DNA from: Megaleporinus macrocephalus
Lineage: Eukaryota > Chordata > Actinopteri > Characiformes > Anostomidae
NCBI GenBank assembly: GCA_021613375.1
Contig: CM038704.1
Span: 29,568,082-29,632,081, forward strand
Direction of reading: 5' to 3'
DNA: 64,000 nt
Part shown: piece after piece, positions 44,906 to 56,137 of the stretch
Layout: each line of letters opens with the position of its first letter
Numbering within the stretch: the stretch's first letter is position 1
Program-made: the position numbers and the translations under genes
Notes under the pieces: model-generated
Seen by the model: only the letters and a program-made list of their open reading frames with translations
The model's database searches: none
What the model was told of the DNA's origin: nothing

Positions 44906-45493
44906 CTCCCAACTTTTTTTTAAATAAGTTTGGAATTAAATAAATAAATAAATATGCTAAAATTTTTTATATCGCTTTTTGTTTTTATTAACGTTTATTA
45001 ACATACTGTCTCCACTGGAATTGGGTTTCTAGAAAACTTTCACCCAACACCTCATTTTACTTCCAAACAAGTGTTGGGACATGAATCCAAATGCACATGT
45101 GTAAGCCAGAGATCTCCAAAAGCTGCTTCTGGAAATCGACCATCACAATTCATTATCTGACACACCTGACACAAAAGCTCATAACATTTCTGGAAGATGT
45201 TGCTTTAGAAAGTTGAATTATTAGGTTATTAAATATAAAAAATAACAAAAAAATAACAAAATATTTTAAATATTGAACATTTCAAAATCAAATATAACAG
45301 ATGTTGTATAGTTGCCGAAAGAGGCTGAAAGATTTCAAAAGTCTGTCTGAGCATCAGATGTGCACACTTATGCACTTTAAGCCTAGAAGAAGGGCCATGC
45401 AACAAAAAACTAACTTAATTAGAATGCTACATACTATCCTACATACAGGAAAGAGATTTTTTTCTCCACTAGTACCTTATTTAAGCAATTAAG
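44906..45493. other. Unassigned AT-rich sequence left of the LINE
   Basis: No recognisable feature other than AT-rich low complexity. The last bases (45479-45488, ATTTAAGCAA) recur after the LINE tail and are proposed as its target duplication. Confidence 0.4.
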
Positions 45494-46909
45494 CAATTAA
45501 TTCATTGGACCCCTTGCAATTTGCATATCGTCCCAACCGCTCCACGGACGATGCCATCACCACCACCCTTCACCTCTCCCTTACCCACCTGGAGAAGAAG
45601 GACACCTACGTCAGAATGCTGTTCATAGACTTCAGTTCAGCATTCAACACCATCATCCCGCAGAATCTCACCAGGAAGTTAAGCCTGCTGGGCCTCAACA
45701 CCCCCCTGTGCAACTGGATCCTGGACTTCCTGACAGGGAGGCCCCAGTTAGTCCGGTTCGGGAACAGCAGCTCCAGCACCATCACCATGAACACTGGGGC
45801 ACCCCAGGGCAGTGTACTGAGTCCTCTGTTGTTCACCCTGCTGACTCATGACTGTGTTGCGAAACACAGTTCTAACAGCATCATAAAGTTCGCCGATGAT
45901 ACAACTGTGCTGGGTCTCATCAGCAAAGGCGACGAGTCAGCATACAGGGAGGAGGTGCAGCAGCTGACAGACTGGTGTACAGTCAACAACCTTCACTGGA
46001 ATGTAGAGAAGACCAAGGAAATGGTTGTTGACTTCAGGAAATCAAGACCGGACCACTCTCCGCTTAACATCAACGGCTCCTCTGTGGAGATCGTTAAGAG
46101 CACCAAGTTCCTTGGTGTCCACCTAGCGGAGAACCTCACCTGGTCCCTGAACACCAGCTCTACAGCCAAGAAAGCCCAGCAGCGTCTCTACTTCCTCCGG
46201 AAGCTGAGAAAGGCCCGTCTCCCTCCACCCATCCTCACCCTCTTCTATAGGGGAACCATAGAGAGCATCCTAAGCAGCTGCATCACTGCTTGGTTTGGGA
46301 CCTGCACAGCCTCTGACCGCAAGTCCCTCCAACGCATTGTGAGGACAGCTGAGAGGATCATCGGAGTCTCTCTCCCCTCCGTCTTGGACATTTACACCAC
46401 CCGCTGCATCCGCAAAGCAACCAGCATTGTGGATGACCCCACCCACCCTTCACACAGACTGTTCTCCCTCCTGCCATCAGGAAGAAGGTACCGCAGCGTC
46501 CGGTCCAACACGACCAGACTCTGCAACAGCTTCTTCCCCCAAGCCATCAGACTTCTCAACACAACTCAACGTCTGAACTGATATCTTTCTCCAACCATTT
46601 ACCCCAGATAAAAAAAGGGAAGCATTTTTTGCACAAAGCATTGCACTAACAACTTTACTACCTCACTGGACTCTATTTATTACACATTGCACAATTTGCA
46701 CACAACCAGCAATTATTTATTATTCTCTGTCTGTACTGTGTTGTGTTGTCTGTCCGTACTTGTTTGTTTGTGTTGCACTTGTGTCTGTATGCACTGTCTA
46801 TGTTGCACCATGGTCCTGGAGGAACGTTGTTTCGTTTCACTGTGTACTCTGTATGTAGTTGAAATGACAATAAAAACCCACTTGACTTGACTTGACACTT
46901 GACTAATCA
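45494..46909 (+). mobile_element. 5'-truncated non-LTR retrotransposon (L2/CR1/Rex1-like LINE)
   Basis: The body starts inside the reverse transcriptase gene at about 45500 and runs through a 3' UTR (46582-46880) with GACAATAAAAAC and a short (CTTGA)n tail at about 46880-46898. ATTTAAGCAA occurs just left of the body (45479-45488) and just right of the tail (46914-46923), a plausible 10-base target duplication. 5' truncation plus a short microsatellite-like tail is the normal product of target-primed reverse transcription in the L2/CR1 group. GC content is clearly higher than the flanks, consistent with a recent arrival. Confidence 0.88.
45505..46581 (+). CDS. LINE reverse transcriptase, C-terminal 358 codons, intact frame
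   Basis: Encodes the catalytic domain of a jockey-superfamily reverse transcriptase, which copies element RNA at the nicked target. The first codon used is TTG inside a longer ancestral frame ([13 protein letters not shown]), so there is no true start. Motifs in order: [13 protein letters not shown] (about residues 39-51, with the first catalytic Asp in LFIDFSSAF), [13 protein letters not shown] (about 93-105), [10 protein letters not shown] (about 126-135, FADD instead of the more usual YADD), then [12 protein letters not shown] and [14 protein letters not shown]. It ends [10 protein letters not shown] with a TGA. No stop or frameshift, so the copy is young even though it cannot move by itself. 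The endonuclease half is missing. Confidence 0.93.
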   Translation: MDPLQFAYRPNRSTDDAITTTLHLSLTHLEKKDTYVRMLFIDFSSAFNTIIPQNLTRKLSLLGLNTPLCNWILDFLTGRPQLVRFGNSSSSTITMNTGAPQGSVLSPLLFTLLTHDCVAKHSSNSIIKFADDTTVLGLISKGDESAYREEVQQLTDWCTVNNLHWNVEKTKEMVVDFRKSRPDHSPLNINGSSVEIVKSTKFLGVHLAENLTWSLNTSSTAKKAQQRLYFLRKLRKARLPPPILTLFYRGTIESILSSCITAWFGTCTASDRKSLQRIVRTAERIIGVSLPSVLDIYTTRCIRKATSIVDDPTHPSHRLFSLLPSGRRYRSVRSNTTRLCNSFFPQAIRLLNTTQRLN

Positions 46910-47339
46910 AGTAATTTAAGCAAGTAATTTTAATACCATTATAATTTTAAGTTTCAGTTAGTAAACCTGGTCATTGTTACCTTTTCTGATGGATGCAAAT
47001 CAATAAATAATAATCACAGCTTGAAAAGTAAATACTAAATCAGACATCTATAATATTAAGAGTGTCCTAATACTATTTTAGAGCCCTATAGCTGTATATA
47101 TTGGCATGTTAAAGGTAAAAACTGATTCTAGATCAGCACTTTTCTCAGAGAAGCTTGATAAATAGGCCTACGGGCCCAGGTTTTCCTGTATGGGGAACAT
47201 TACAGGCCCAATGAACTGCTGAACCTTCAGCCACCTGCGACAACTTCTAATAAAACCATCACCAACGAGGGAAACTTTGGCAGGGGGTGGAGGAAAAGAA
47301 GGAGGGGGCGAAAAAAGTTAACACAGATGTCCAAATAAG
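46910..47339. other. Unassigned sequence
   Basis: AT-rich; no identifiable feature beyond the proposed LINE target duplication at its left edge. Confidence 0.4.
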
Positions 47340-47525
47340 AGTGTGAATGATTCATTCTGCCGAGATTAGCGCCCGTCTCCAACGGCAACTTTCCCAGGCC
47401 CGTGGAACTCGGCGCCTTTCATTACAGCGCGCAGGATTGTCATCAGAAATTGATTTTCTCTCTGAAAGACAAATTGAATCGCATATGAAATACAACAGGA
47501 CAGACAAGAAAATGCCTGTCTTTGC
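47340..47525. promoter_or_regulatory. Candidate conserved non-coding element
   Basis: GAATGATTCATTCTGCCGAG, GATTAGCGCCCG, TTTCATTACAGCGCGC, TGTCATCAGAAATTGATTTTC and TTGAATCGCATATG make a compact, CpG-containing, repeat-free patch. MEIS/PBX-like (TGTCA, TGATT) and homeodomain cores are visible. Style only. Confidence 0.33.
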
Positions 47526-47529
47526 ACTC

Positions 47530-47645
47530 ACCCCCCCCACACTCCTCGTTCCCTCCCCCCTTCCTCTTTCTCTCCCTTTTCCGTCCCTCACTCCCACTAC
47601 TGCTAGCCTCCTCCTGCTCTTTTCTGTCCATCCCCCCTCCCCTCG
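47530..47645 (+). repeat. C/T-rich low-complexity tract
   Basis: CCCCCCCCAC, TCCCCCCTTCCTC and similar runs; overlapping frames are artefacts. Confidence 0.85.
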
Positions 47646-47819
47646 TCTCTTGTATCTGAGTGATCTGGAGTGTTCAAACTTAAATTAAGATTTGTGGCAA
47701 GATACACGCTTAAGACCGGTTCCCATAGCTACCTCTCACTCACTGTTGTGATTGCATTATAATCCGACAGTAATCAAATCTAAATGAAACAGGGATGATA
47801 AGGATGCTATTTTCAGACT

Positions 47820-47905
47820 TTGTGTGTGAATGTGTGTATGAGTGAGCGAGAGAGTGTATGTATGCCTGTATGTGTGTGAGTGTGTGTGAGTGTGTGTGTG
47901 TGTGA
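47820..47905 (+). repeat. Imperfect (GT)n tract
   Basis: TGTGTGTGAATGTGTGTATG-type sequence ending in a clean GTGTGTGTGTGTGTG run. Confidence 0.93.
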
Positions 47906-48071
47906 TGCCATTTCCACTCTGCCCTGATTTTTTATTACCTTCCAATCAGCTCAGGCTCCCAGCAGCCTTTTTCATTACTTTGGGCCATTGTTTTGGACAA
48001 ACACAGTTGTAATGAGCTGTAAGAAGAGGAGATTAGCCTGGTCAAATGACACGGTCTGATTGAAGAGATTT

Positions 48072-48080
48072 CACACAGAC

Positions 48081-48140
<60 letters not shown>
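48072..48140 (+). repeat. (CA)n microsatellite
   Basis: About 33 CA units with one CG interruption near the left end. It lies 170 bases from the GT tract at 47820-47905 and is complementary to it. Confidence 0.97.
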
Positions 48141-48144
<4 letters not shown>

Positions 48145-48179
48145 CACAACCAGGCCTTCATCACACTGCTCAGCCCTTT

Positions 48180-48375
48180 ACCAATAATAATAACCCTCAT
48201 TAAACATTCCATGTTTACTGGAAATTACAGGGCAATAAAGCAGGAGAAATCTGAAATAAATATTTGGATCGTTTGTGAACTTGACTTTAATTTAATGCCA
48301 TCATTCAGCTGACTGGAAATTGCTTCTGTTGATTATTTTTTCCCCCAATACTTGATTGAAAACAATCATTGTTCT
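48180..48375. promoter_or_regulatory. Candidate conserved non-coding element
   Basis: Repeat-free patch with CCTCATTAAACATTCC, GGAAATTACAGGGCAATAAA, GACTTTAATTTAATGCCATC and TGTTGATTATTTTT. Enhancer-like texture only. Confidence 0.25.
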
Positions 48376-51300
48376 ATTAAAGCCTTAAACTATAAACGTT
48401 AGCATGGGTGGCAAGTTGCAGCACTAGAGGTCTGCACGAGCATGAAACCCTAACCCGTGTTCACTGTGTCACTGAAGAGCTGACATGTCAGTCCTTCTAC
48501 CATCATAGCTAAAATATTATTGCACACTCTAAACTGTATATGACTGGTGTGCTTCTTATCTGATGTAACAACCAAGTCATTATGTTTACGCAACGAAGAT
48601 GTCCTTGATTCTTTAAAGCAAGCAACCACGCATTACAGTGATTTTAGCATGGGTATTGTTAGGCATTACGCAAAACGTATTAGCTTTTTGTTTGTTTTTG
48701 TAATGGTGGACAACATAAAATATGATCAAATTAATAATTTAGGTTGTTATTAATAATAATCAAGATAAACAATCAATTCACCAATAAATAGAAGTGGTTC
48801 CTTTAGAGTATATTATTTGTTATTGCTGCTAAGCAATCATGAACTGCCGGGAGAGGAGAACAATGTTTAGTCACATATTATTTTATTAATTTTTTTGTCA
48901 TAGAATGATGAACATATCATAACATAGCACTATTTTATGCAAGAACCTTTTTTAACAAACATTTCTGCTCAACAAATTACTATTGCAAAGACACTTATTA
49001 CCATTAGCACCTTTATGTGATTTACAGTGTTATTTGGCACCAAGCTAACAGTGTACATCCCTTTTCTCACACTGGGACTGAATCTCAAACAGCTTCCTGC
49101 TCCCTACATAGTGCTACTGTAACCAGACAGCCATTAATATAATATATCATGATATATCTGACAATATATCTGGACAAATAGTGCACCACTTTGGATCAGA
49201 AGCAGACTTCCGTACCTACATAACCCTTTGTGATTCAGCCTGGCTTAAATGGTACTTTATTTAAACTGTGTGATATTAAAGGAGGAGTTGTTTGGCCTGT
49301 TAGTTATCAATAACCTCTTAGCAAGCTGATCAGCCTCCTTACAGTTCAGAATTAAACGGTTAGTGCCTAAGTTCAAACAAAACCGGCTTCATCAGTACAT
49401 CTGGTGGTCCATGTGAGGAGCAATACAGTCCAAGATTATTCCATTACCAGCACCAACTTGGTGCAGTATTACAGAAATCAATAGTTGGAAGGCAGTCAAA
49501 GTGTGTTATGCATTTTATTGCAGCTTCAAACATGGCTCAGCCAATCAAATTATAGAACCAAAACTAACCGTGTTATAATTTTTATAACTTTAAACCTTTG
49601 CACTTATTTTTCATCCATGGTAAACAGTTTGCAATACACTAGCTAGGCTCTGCTGTATACATAGGCTATACTACAAAGACAGTAAAAAGACAGCTAAGCC
49701 TCAAATTCTGTGTTTTGGTTGGTTATCAGACCCCTAGCCCAAACCTTTGTTAATCAAAACTGTGATCATATATGGTTATAAGGTATTTACAGTATACTGA
49801 GGTTTCTTATGCATAGAAACTGCAGCTAAGAGATCACAGGAGTTTATATTCAATGAGAAGCATCCATCAAGAAGAGAACAGAGCGAGATGAAATACCAAG
49901 TCCATGCTCATGAACTGTTTGCCATCTTTGTGGCCAGTCAGGAGTATCGGGTTTATAGTCTTTGGCCTTGATTGAGCTGCTTTGTAACTGGAGCCCATTG
50001 TGCTCTGACTGCATTGTTTCTTATGAACTCACTTGTCCAAACCGTTTGTCTCATCTGCTCTGTCTTGTCTCGTTCCTTTTTCTCCTCAGAGGGATGAAGC
50101 ATTCCAAAACAATCTGGAAGGGAGAAAGCAAGAAAGAAAAATGTGTGTGCATTTCCTCATGTATCAACTGTCTGTTGGTAATTTTGGTCTAATAAGGAAG
50201 TCGTTGTTTTGGAGGACGTTACTGAGAAGATTAAAGTGGCTGGTCTTCTTTTAGTATTGTGAAGGTCCAGTCTCTTGGTGTGTTTAGAGGGTTTTATTCA
50301 ACTTGTGCTGAAGAACAAGTTGGAAAACTGTCACATCAACAAATCATCAAAAATTTGTAATCAAAGTTTGTACATTTTCAAATATACCGCAAGGAACTAG
50401 ACTAAAAAAAGTCATGAATACATGTGCTAAACCTAAGATTCATGGCTCCATGGTTGTGAACTAGCAACTAGAACAATCTCAATATGTGAACACAGTATCA
50501 CAGTAGACCAAGCTGGCATTGCCATTGTTCAAGTACTCATTTTACCAGTTGCTGATGAACATCTGAACCCAAAAACTGGTTCAATATGCTGTTGTGAAAG
50601 GTTTCTGAACTAATAAGTACAGTTTAAAGGAGCCATAACTATCAAATGGTAGAATAACTGAAAAGTAATTAACAAAAGCACCATATTGCAAATGGCTATG
50701 AATAAATGAACCCGCTGCAGCAAACACTTACATTATTTAAGACTGTAACTCTCAGCTGTTTTTATATCATGCGATATTAATGGTGTTTAGAATATTTGGC
50801 CATTTAAAATCAGTACAGGTATTGGCTACAAAATATTCATATTAATCAGACTTTGGAACTGCCTTGTGTTAAAATATTCAGAAGTTTATAAGTTAATAAG
50901 AAATGTCCAAATATTATAAAGAAAACAATTTTGTTTTAACTTACAACAGTAAGTATCATGAACATATGGGTACAGCCATGAGAAATGTTAGTCTAAAGTT
51001 TTGGGTGGGAACAAACTCAGTGGAAAATTTTTTGAAGGGACCTAGATGGCAAGTTTTTTTGATGGCAAGTTTTATTTGAGTAATATTTTACTAGTTCAGC
51101 ACAAAACATATGACTAGTTGTCCCCAGAGTCTCTAAGGCCTCAGAGACTATATGAAACCTGCCCACCTTAATTGAGCTTTGAAGTTAAAGAATTTCTATG
51201 TAATTCAGTTGTAGAGATGTAAACAAAGTCACATAGAGCGAGTGGTTTGATGTGAAATGGTGCATTAAAGGGAAAGTTACAAACTACAAGATTTCTTTAC

Positions 51301-51939
51301 AGTGAAGGTAATATAAGCCGAAGGATGCTAAATGGTAATGGTAACTCAAAAAAAGTTACAATTCGTCATTCTCTGCCTACGAATACATTTAACAAGTTAT
51401 ATCATTGACGTAAAACTTCAGAACTATTGTAAACAATGTGTCAGACATCAGGCAGTGTATTTATCACTGTTTCATGAAATACCTTTTAGCTGTGAAGCTG
51501 TTAGAGACATTAAACTCTTCAGATATCTGGCTCCTATCACTGGGAGCTATTCTGACTCAGAGCAATTCACATCAAACCGGTATGAATGACTTTGTTTAAA
51601 GCTTAACCGTTTAATTTTGGAGAAAATAACTTCCTATCAGAGGACCAGTAACCTTAAATTCTTCCTATTTATTTTATTTATTTATTTCACAATTAATACA
51701 CAATCCAATGCCTGAAATGTTTGTCCACCTACTTGCTGATGGGCTGAGAGAGTTTTTTTGCTAGGACTATAGTGACCTGTGTCAGCAAGTCTAATTCCAT
51801 TGATGTGCCATGTCCACAGGTTGTATGAGAGTTGGAGAGAGATGCTGAGCACACCCCGGAGGCGCTCACGGGACAAACAAGGCCTGTGTCTGTGTGCGTG
51901 TGTTTTAGGGGCGCCTAACGTCCATCATCCTGCTGAAAT
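48376..51939. other. Unassigned AT-rich sequence
   Basis: I see no gene, transposon or strong regulatory patch in this 3.5-kb stretch. Frames are all under 90 codons with no recognised features. A small direct repeat, GATGGCAAGTTTT, occurs twice at 51045-51072. Confidence 0.45.
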
Positions 51940-52160
51940 GATCTTCTCTGCCCTTAGCCACTGATCTACAGACACAGTCACACTCACAAACCCCCCCCTC
52001 CTGACAGGACAATACCTGTCTTTCATACGGCCCCTCATTTAACGGGCATTAAAGAGTGGAGGAAGTCATATTTTTCTCATCTTTTCCTGCTGTAGGAGCT
52101 CTCAGTGACAGGGTGAAGGGGAAGAGATGATGAAAGGAGATGAGAGGAGATGTTTAACAT
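51940..52160. promoter_or_regulatory. Weak candidate regulatory patch
   Basis: Mixed composition with CATCATCCTGCTGAAATG, ATACCTGTCTTTCATACGG and TTTAACGGGCATTAAAG. The following GATGAAAGGAGATGAG run is low complexity. Low support. Confidence 0.18.
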
Positions 52161-53229
52161 GGAGACTCTCTGGCCAGAAGGACATTTCCCACAGACCCTG
52201 CAGGCTTTAGGCCTTGGTTAACAAAAGGCTTAAGCTAGATCAAAAGTTTTCATACATTTAGGCTAGTTAAGCTGGATTTTTCAGCCAAACCTGTTCAGTT
52301 TTGTGTACATCTACAGAGTGAAACTTTGTTCAGTATTACTTAACAACTGTGAAATCATTCTGTACATTTTCACATGCTTTTTTTAAGTGGTAGTTTGCAG
52401 TATGTATTTGCAGTATGTGTCCTCTCACCACTGTTATAGTTAATCCGCTGAGTTTCTGATGTTTGTTTCTTTAGTTCTGCTCTGGGGCCATGAGTTTGAC
52501 TGAGTATTTTTTAAATTGTATTGATTCTGATTCTGCTTATCGATTCTGGTTCTTAGTGGTTTTGATTCCACTACGGTAAAAAAAGATCCCATATGTGTAT
52601 ATAGAATTCATATTTTTATCTTTCATCTGTGAATTGGTTTATAGATACTGGTTATAGATACTGGTTATAGATACTGGTTTATTTTATGCCAGGTTCATGT
52701 AAAATGTCACTAATCTCTTTGGCTGAACTACCTCTCGTTGTGCCATACTGCTTTCGTTACTACTGCTTTCTGTCTCATTTTTCTCTCACCGACAGACACC
52801 TTCGGCAACTTTGCTAACTGTACTGAGCGGTGAAATTATGTTGAACTTTTCTACATTGGGCCAAGCAGGGATTAGTTAAAATATCTCTGGAGGAGGTTGT
52901 ACTTTGGGTGTAGCATCTAGGTCCCTTCAAAAAATTTAACTGTTTGAATATACAACGTATATACAACACAGCCATGCTGTACAAATACACTAACACTGGC
53001 AAACTGCCATGCTAATGTTTTTTTTGCCCATCTCAATGATGGCGACTCAACAGCTGAGAAAGGATATAGCCCTTTATTACAAATGTGGCATTTTGTTGTT
53101 TTTCTTCTTGGTAATATTAATTTTTATAAAAAATGGCGTATCACAGGCTGACTGTGTTGGAGGGGCTAGCGAGATGCTAGTGCTGTCTGTGAATCTGGCG
53201 AACAAAGTACTCGGGCTTGGAGATGTATT
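52161..53229. other. Unassigned sequence with a 13-bp triplication
   Basis: At 52640-52678 TATAGATACTGGT is repeated three times in tandem without change. A 93-codon frame at 53009-53290 contains a hydrophobic run (CGILLFFFLVILIFI) but runs into repeat-like DNA, and I do not call it a gene. Confidence 0.4.
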
Positions 53230-53530
53230 CGGTCAAATGCTGTCCCAGCAAATACATAACATTGTCAACATTCTTAGAAAAGGGTGGTGATTTTCACATT
53301 GTCTGTCACAACGTAACTACTAAATGACATGGTTTTATGGTAATAGTTCTACTTGTTGGCAACTTTGAGGGATAGTAGGAGGTCATAATAACAAACTGAC
53401 AGCGTTGCCCCTACGTTATCACAATGTTGTCAGATAACGTTACAATTTATATTTCAACATTGTGATAATGTTGTGGGCACTAAAACAGTATGTTGTCACA
53501 ACATTGTCACAAAGTAACTGTGTTTGCAGG
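53230..53530. repeat. Cluster of interleaved direct and inverted ACAATGTTGTCA-type motifs
   Basis: CATAACATTGTCAACATTC, CACAATGTTGTCAGATAACG, TCAACATTGTGATAATGTTG and TATGTTGTCACAACATTGTC occur within 300 bases on both strands, so many foldback structures are possible. CAACGTAACTAC and CACAAAGTAACTG are related pieces. Probably a decayed element with internal palindromes; family unknown. Confidence 0.5.
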
Positions 53531-53944
53531 AGTACACTGCTGTTGCTCAATGCAGTGTTTGTGTCTTAGCTGGATGCATGTTTTAGCTAGGTGCAACCCC
53601 CTTTACCCCCCCATCAAAAAAATAGTCCATGAAATGTGGTGTTACACAAAATATTCAGGTCCTGGCATGAGTGTCCACACAAATTATTATTTTTTTGCAG
53701 TAATCGCATGTATGTGTATTTAGAGCATGTACATATGAAAACGTGGATAAATAAATTTGGGGACATTTTTAAGCAGAAGAGTTTTTTAATAGGTATCCAG
53801 TTTTGAAACAGGATGGGGCTTCAATACCCTAGCCGTAAGTCTAATACAGCTAACAAGTAAAGAATACTGATATCACTTAGCTCTGACTTGGCTGCATGCA
53901 TAAATCATTGCACGCTAACTTCAAACCATGTTATCTAGAATACA

Positions 53945-54190
53945 CTTATCACAGCGTTCCGAAGAAAAATAAATATTTCCAAAACAGTACCTTTACAGGA
54001 GAGGACAAATACCTTCTTTACTTTTAATGTAAGTCAGTGGAACCAGAATTGTTCAGAATCATTTCTATTAGTCTATCAGTCATCTTAAAATCCTTCACAG
54101 GTTATTAAGGGCAGCTGCTGCAATCAAACGATATAGAAAAAATAATAGAGATGTTTTTCTCTGGACAGCCATGTTATGCGGTTTCTTTTG
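53945..54190. mobile_element. Family B inverted-repeat element, copy C
   Basis: Left end TATCACAGCGTTCCGAAGAA then ATATTTCCAAAACAG; right end GATGTTTTTCTCTGGACAGC then CATGTTATGC, inverse of the left. The interior contains GGAGAGGACAAATACCTTC, TTTAATGTAAGTCAGTGGAA and GGGCAGCTGCTGC in the order of copy A. More diverged than copies A and B. Confidence 0.78.
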
Positions 54191-54719
54191 TCTTTTTTTG
54201 ATTGATAACAGATACAGGCTTAGAAATCACACAGTTAGGCCTATTTAAAGTCACATATAAGAGAATCCCAACCAATGAACCTACATTTTTTGTTTTTATG
54301 TTGCTGCCTTACCAACAAAATGTCTCCACAATGACAACTTTTTATAAATAAATTTTAAGCCAAAATATGATGTAAAAACTATCATAAAGCAAAGAATCAG
54401 GTCCTGGCTGACTGACTCTGTAGGAGTGTAGGGGAAATTGTGTAAATTGGATGTTTTGTGAAACTGTAGCTTTAATGGATTACGTTTATAAAGAACGAAA
54501 TTACATCTTCAGAGCAAAAAACACTTTTTGAGGACCAGACAATATTATTGCCTTATATGTAGCACAGAGAACAGCACAAGCCCAAACACTCCTTATTTAT
54601 GTTCTCCTATAAATAAAAAAAACCCTACCGTGAATTAAGATCGCTTTTTTGTGGATAAGTGTCTGTAAAATGAATGGTATTGTAAAGTCATTGACATTTG
54701 ATATTGAAGTGCACGGCTC
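54191..54719. other. Unassigned AT-rich sequence
   Basis: Nothing identifiable. Confidence 0.4.
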
Positions 54720-55345
54720 TGCATACGGATCCGCAATCATTTCAGTTTCGTTCCTGTCAATAGCATGTTGAGAAAATCACGCTTTGTCCTTCAGCAGCGT
54801 TCTCGAAAACCCGTTCCGCACTTTTAGTCCATTTCCCGGCTGCAGGCCGACGCAGCGGAGCACCCTGTAAGGTGTCAGGGTAAATAAAAAAGATAAAAGC
54901 AGTCCTTGAATGAAGTGGGGCCACAGCCAAGTGAAATATGCCCCCAATTACTGCAATGGGTGTACAGGCCTAATAAAGTGAGCGTCCTTGCAAGATGCCG
55001 CTGCTCCATAATGGAGCTGGGCTAATTTGCTTTGACTGATGAATTTTTGTCTCCCATCGCGCTGGGTTGAATAATTATGAAATTTATCACAAGACATAGT
55101 GACTCATTAAGGATTAGCGAGCTTTCATTAGAGTGATGTTGTTCTGAAGGCCGCGCCTGCTCTGATCAACATAATTACGGGCCCTACAGAGAGAGGGCTC
55201 GGCAAGGTGCGTGTGTGGGTGTGTGTTTAAGGTGACACCAAAGCGGCGTATAAATAAAATGCCGCATCGCCGGTAATAAGAACACTTTTTGTTAATATCT
55301 TGCCTGACCGATAGTAAGAGTTTCATTAACTTTCTGCTCCACACA
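54720..55345. promoter_or_regulatory. Candidate conserved non-coding element cluster
   Basis: A repeat-free block with many homeodomain/PBX-type and SOX-like cores: CCCCCAATTACTGCAATGGG, GCTCCATAATGGAGC (palindromic), GGCTAATTTGCTTTGACTGA, GAATAATTATGAAATTTATC, ACTCATTAAGGATTAGCGAG, GCTTTCATTAGAGTG and ATCAACATAATTACGGGCCC. Scattered CpGs are preserved. A strong candidate for a developmental enhancer on appearance alone. Confidence 0.37.
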
Positions 55346-55839
55346 GTAGGCCTTGCTGTGGTAGGGTCCTACTGGACGTATCATTCACGTACAATTACAG
55401 TAATGATTCGGCCCACATACTATTATTATCTTCTACCAAGTGCAAACTCATTTTTCTGTCACAGCACAACAAAGCCAGGTATTTCATTCTGCTCTGAATC
55501 AAAGTAAGGTGCTGACAACATAATACAAATGATGTTTTTTTGGATGGAATTGGACTTTGTTTCAAGTATCGATTACCCGTGGCAGGAAATTGAGAGCTAA
55601 TCATCTTAACAGTGATGAAATCAGCTCTGTGCCTGCCTTTGCCAACCAGTGTCTAGTACTGGCCAGTATTACAATAGTGTTTTACTGGCATGCTTAAACG
55701 GCTTGTCCTATTTCTTACATAATGTTCAGTTCCCAGTCTAAAACGCTATGCTATTAAACTGGACTATCTATTTAAAACTATGCAGGTTGTTTATTTAAGT
55801 TCTTGCTAACATTAGACAACATTACACCATTACTGCCCT
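55346..55839. other. Unassigned sequence
   Basis: Nothing identifiable. Confidence 0.4.
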
Positions 55840-56000
55840 AACAGCTTAGCCGAAATTGCATTCTCTGGTTGGTTTTTGCTGGTGCTAGTGCTCGTCCAGT
55901 ACTGGTTTAGCTGGACACCCTGCACCTGGTGATCAGCATATCAGGATGGTGTTGTTGGTGATCACCAATGCAGGTCTATGCTGTTTTTTAATGTTACGGA
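55840..56000 (+). repeat. Dispersed repeat fragment with CCAG/CTGG-rich phrases
   Basis: GTACTGGTTTAGCTGGACAC, CCTGCACCTGGTGATCAGCA, TATCAGGATGGTG and GTGATCACCAATGCAGGTC resemble a teleost repeat made of alternating CCAG and CTGG motifs. Class unknown. Confidence 0.45.
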
Positions 56001-56025
56001 AGTACATAATGCACTCTAAGACCTT

Positions 56026-56137
56026 GTTTACACCTGGTCACTTCATGGTACTATTGGGATCACATGTCCAGTGATATACTGCATAGGGAGTTGTGGTTGT
56101 ACTATGAAGGTGCATAAAAAAATGACCAGGTGTGAAC
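56026..56137. mobile_element. Very short inverted-repeat element
   Basis: GTTTACACCTGGTCA at 56026-56040 is inverted at 56123-56137 as TGACCAGGTGTGAAC (14 of 15 matching). The resulting 112-base element has no coding capacity. The ends resemble a MITE that I recall from other fish genomes. Confidence 0.6.

Noticed and set aside
47820..48140. GT and CA tracts as one functional hairpin element
   Set aside because: The arms are complementary but 170 bases apart, differ in purity and are ordinary microsatellites; no extra support.
53009..53290. 93-codon frame with a strong hydrophobic run
   Set aside because: It runs into a foldback repeat cluster, has no recognised relatives and shows no splice or promoter context.
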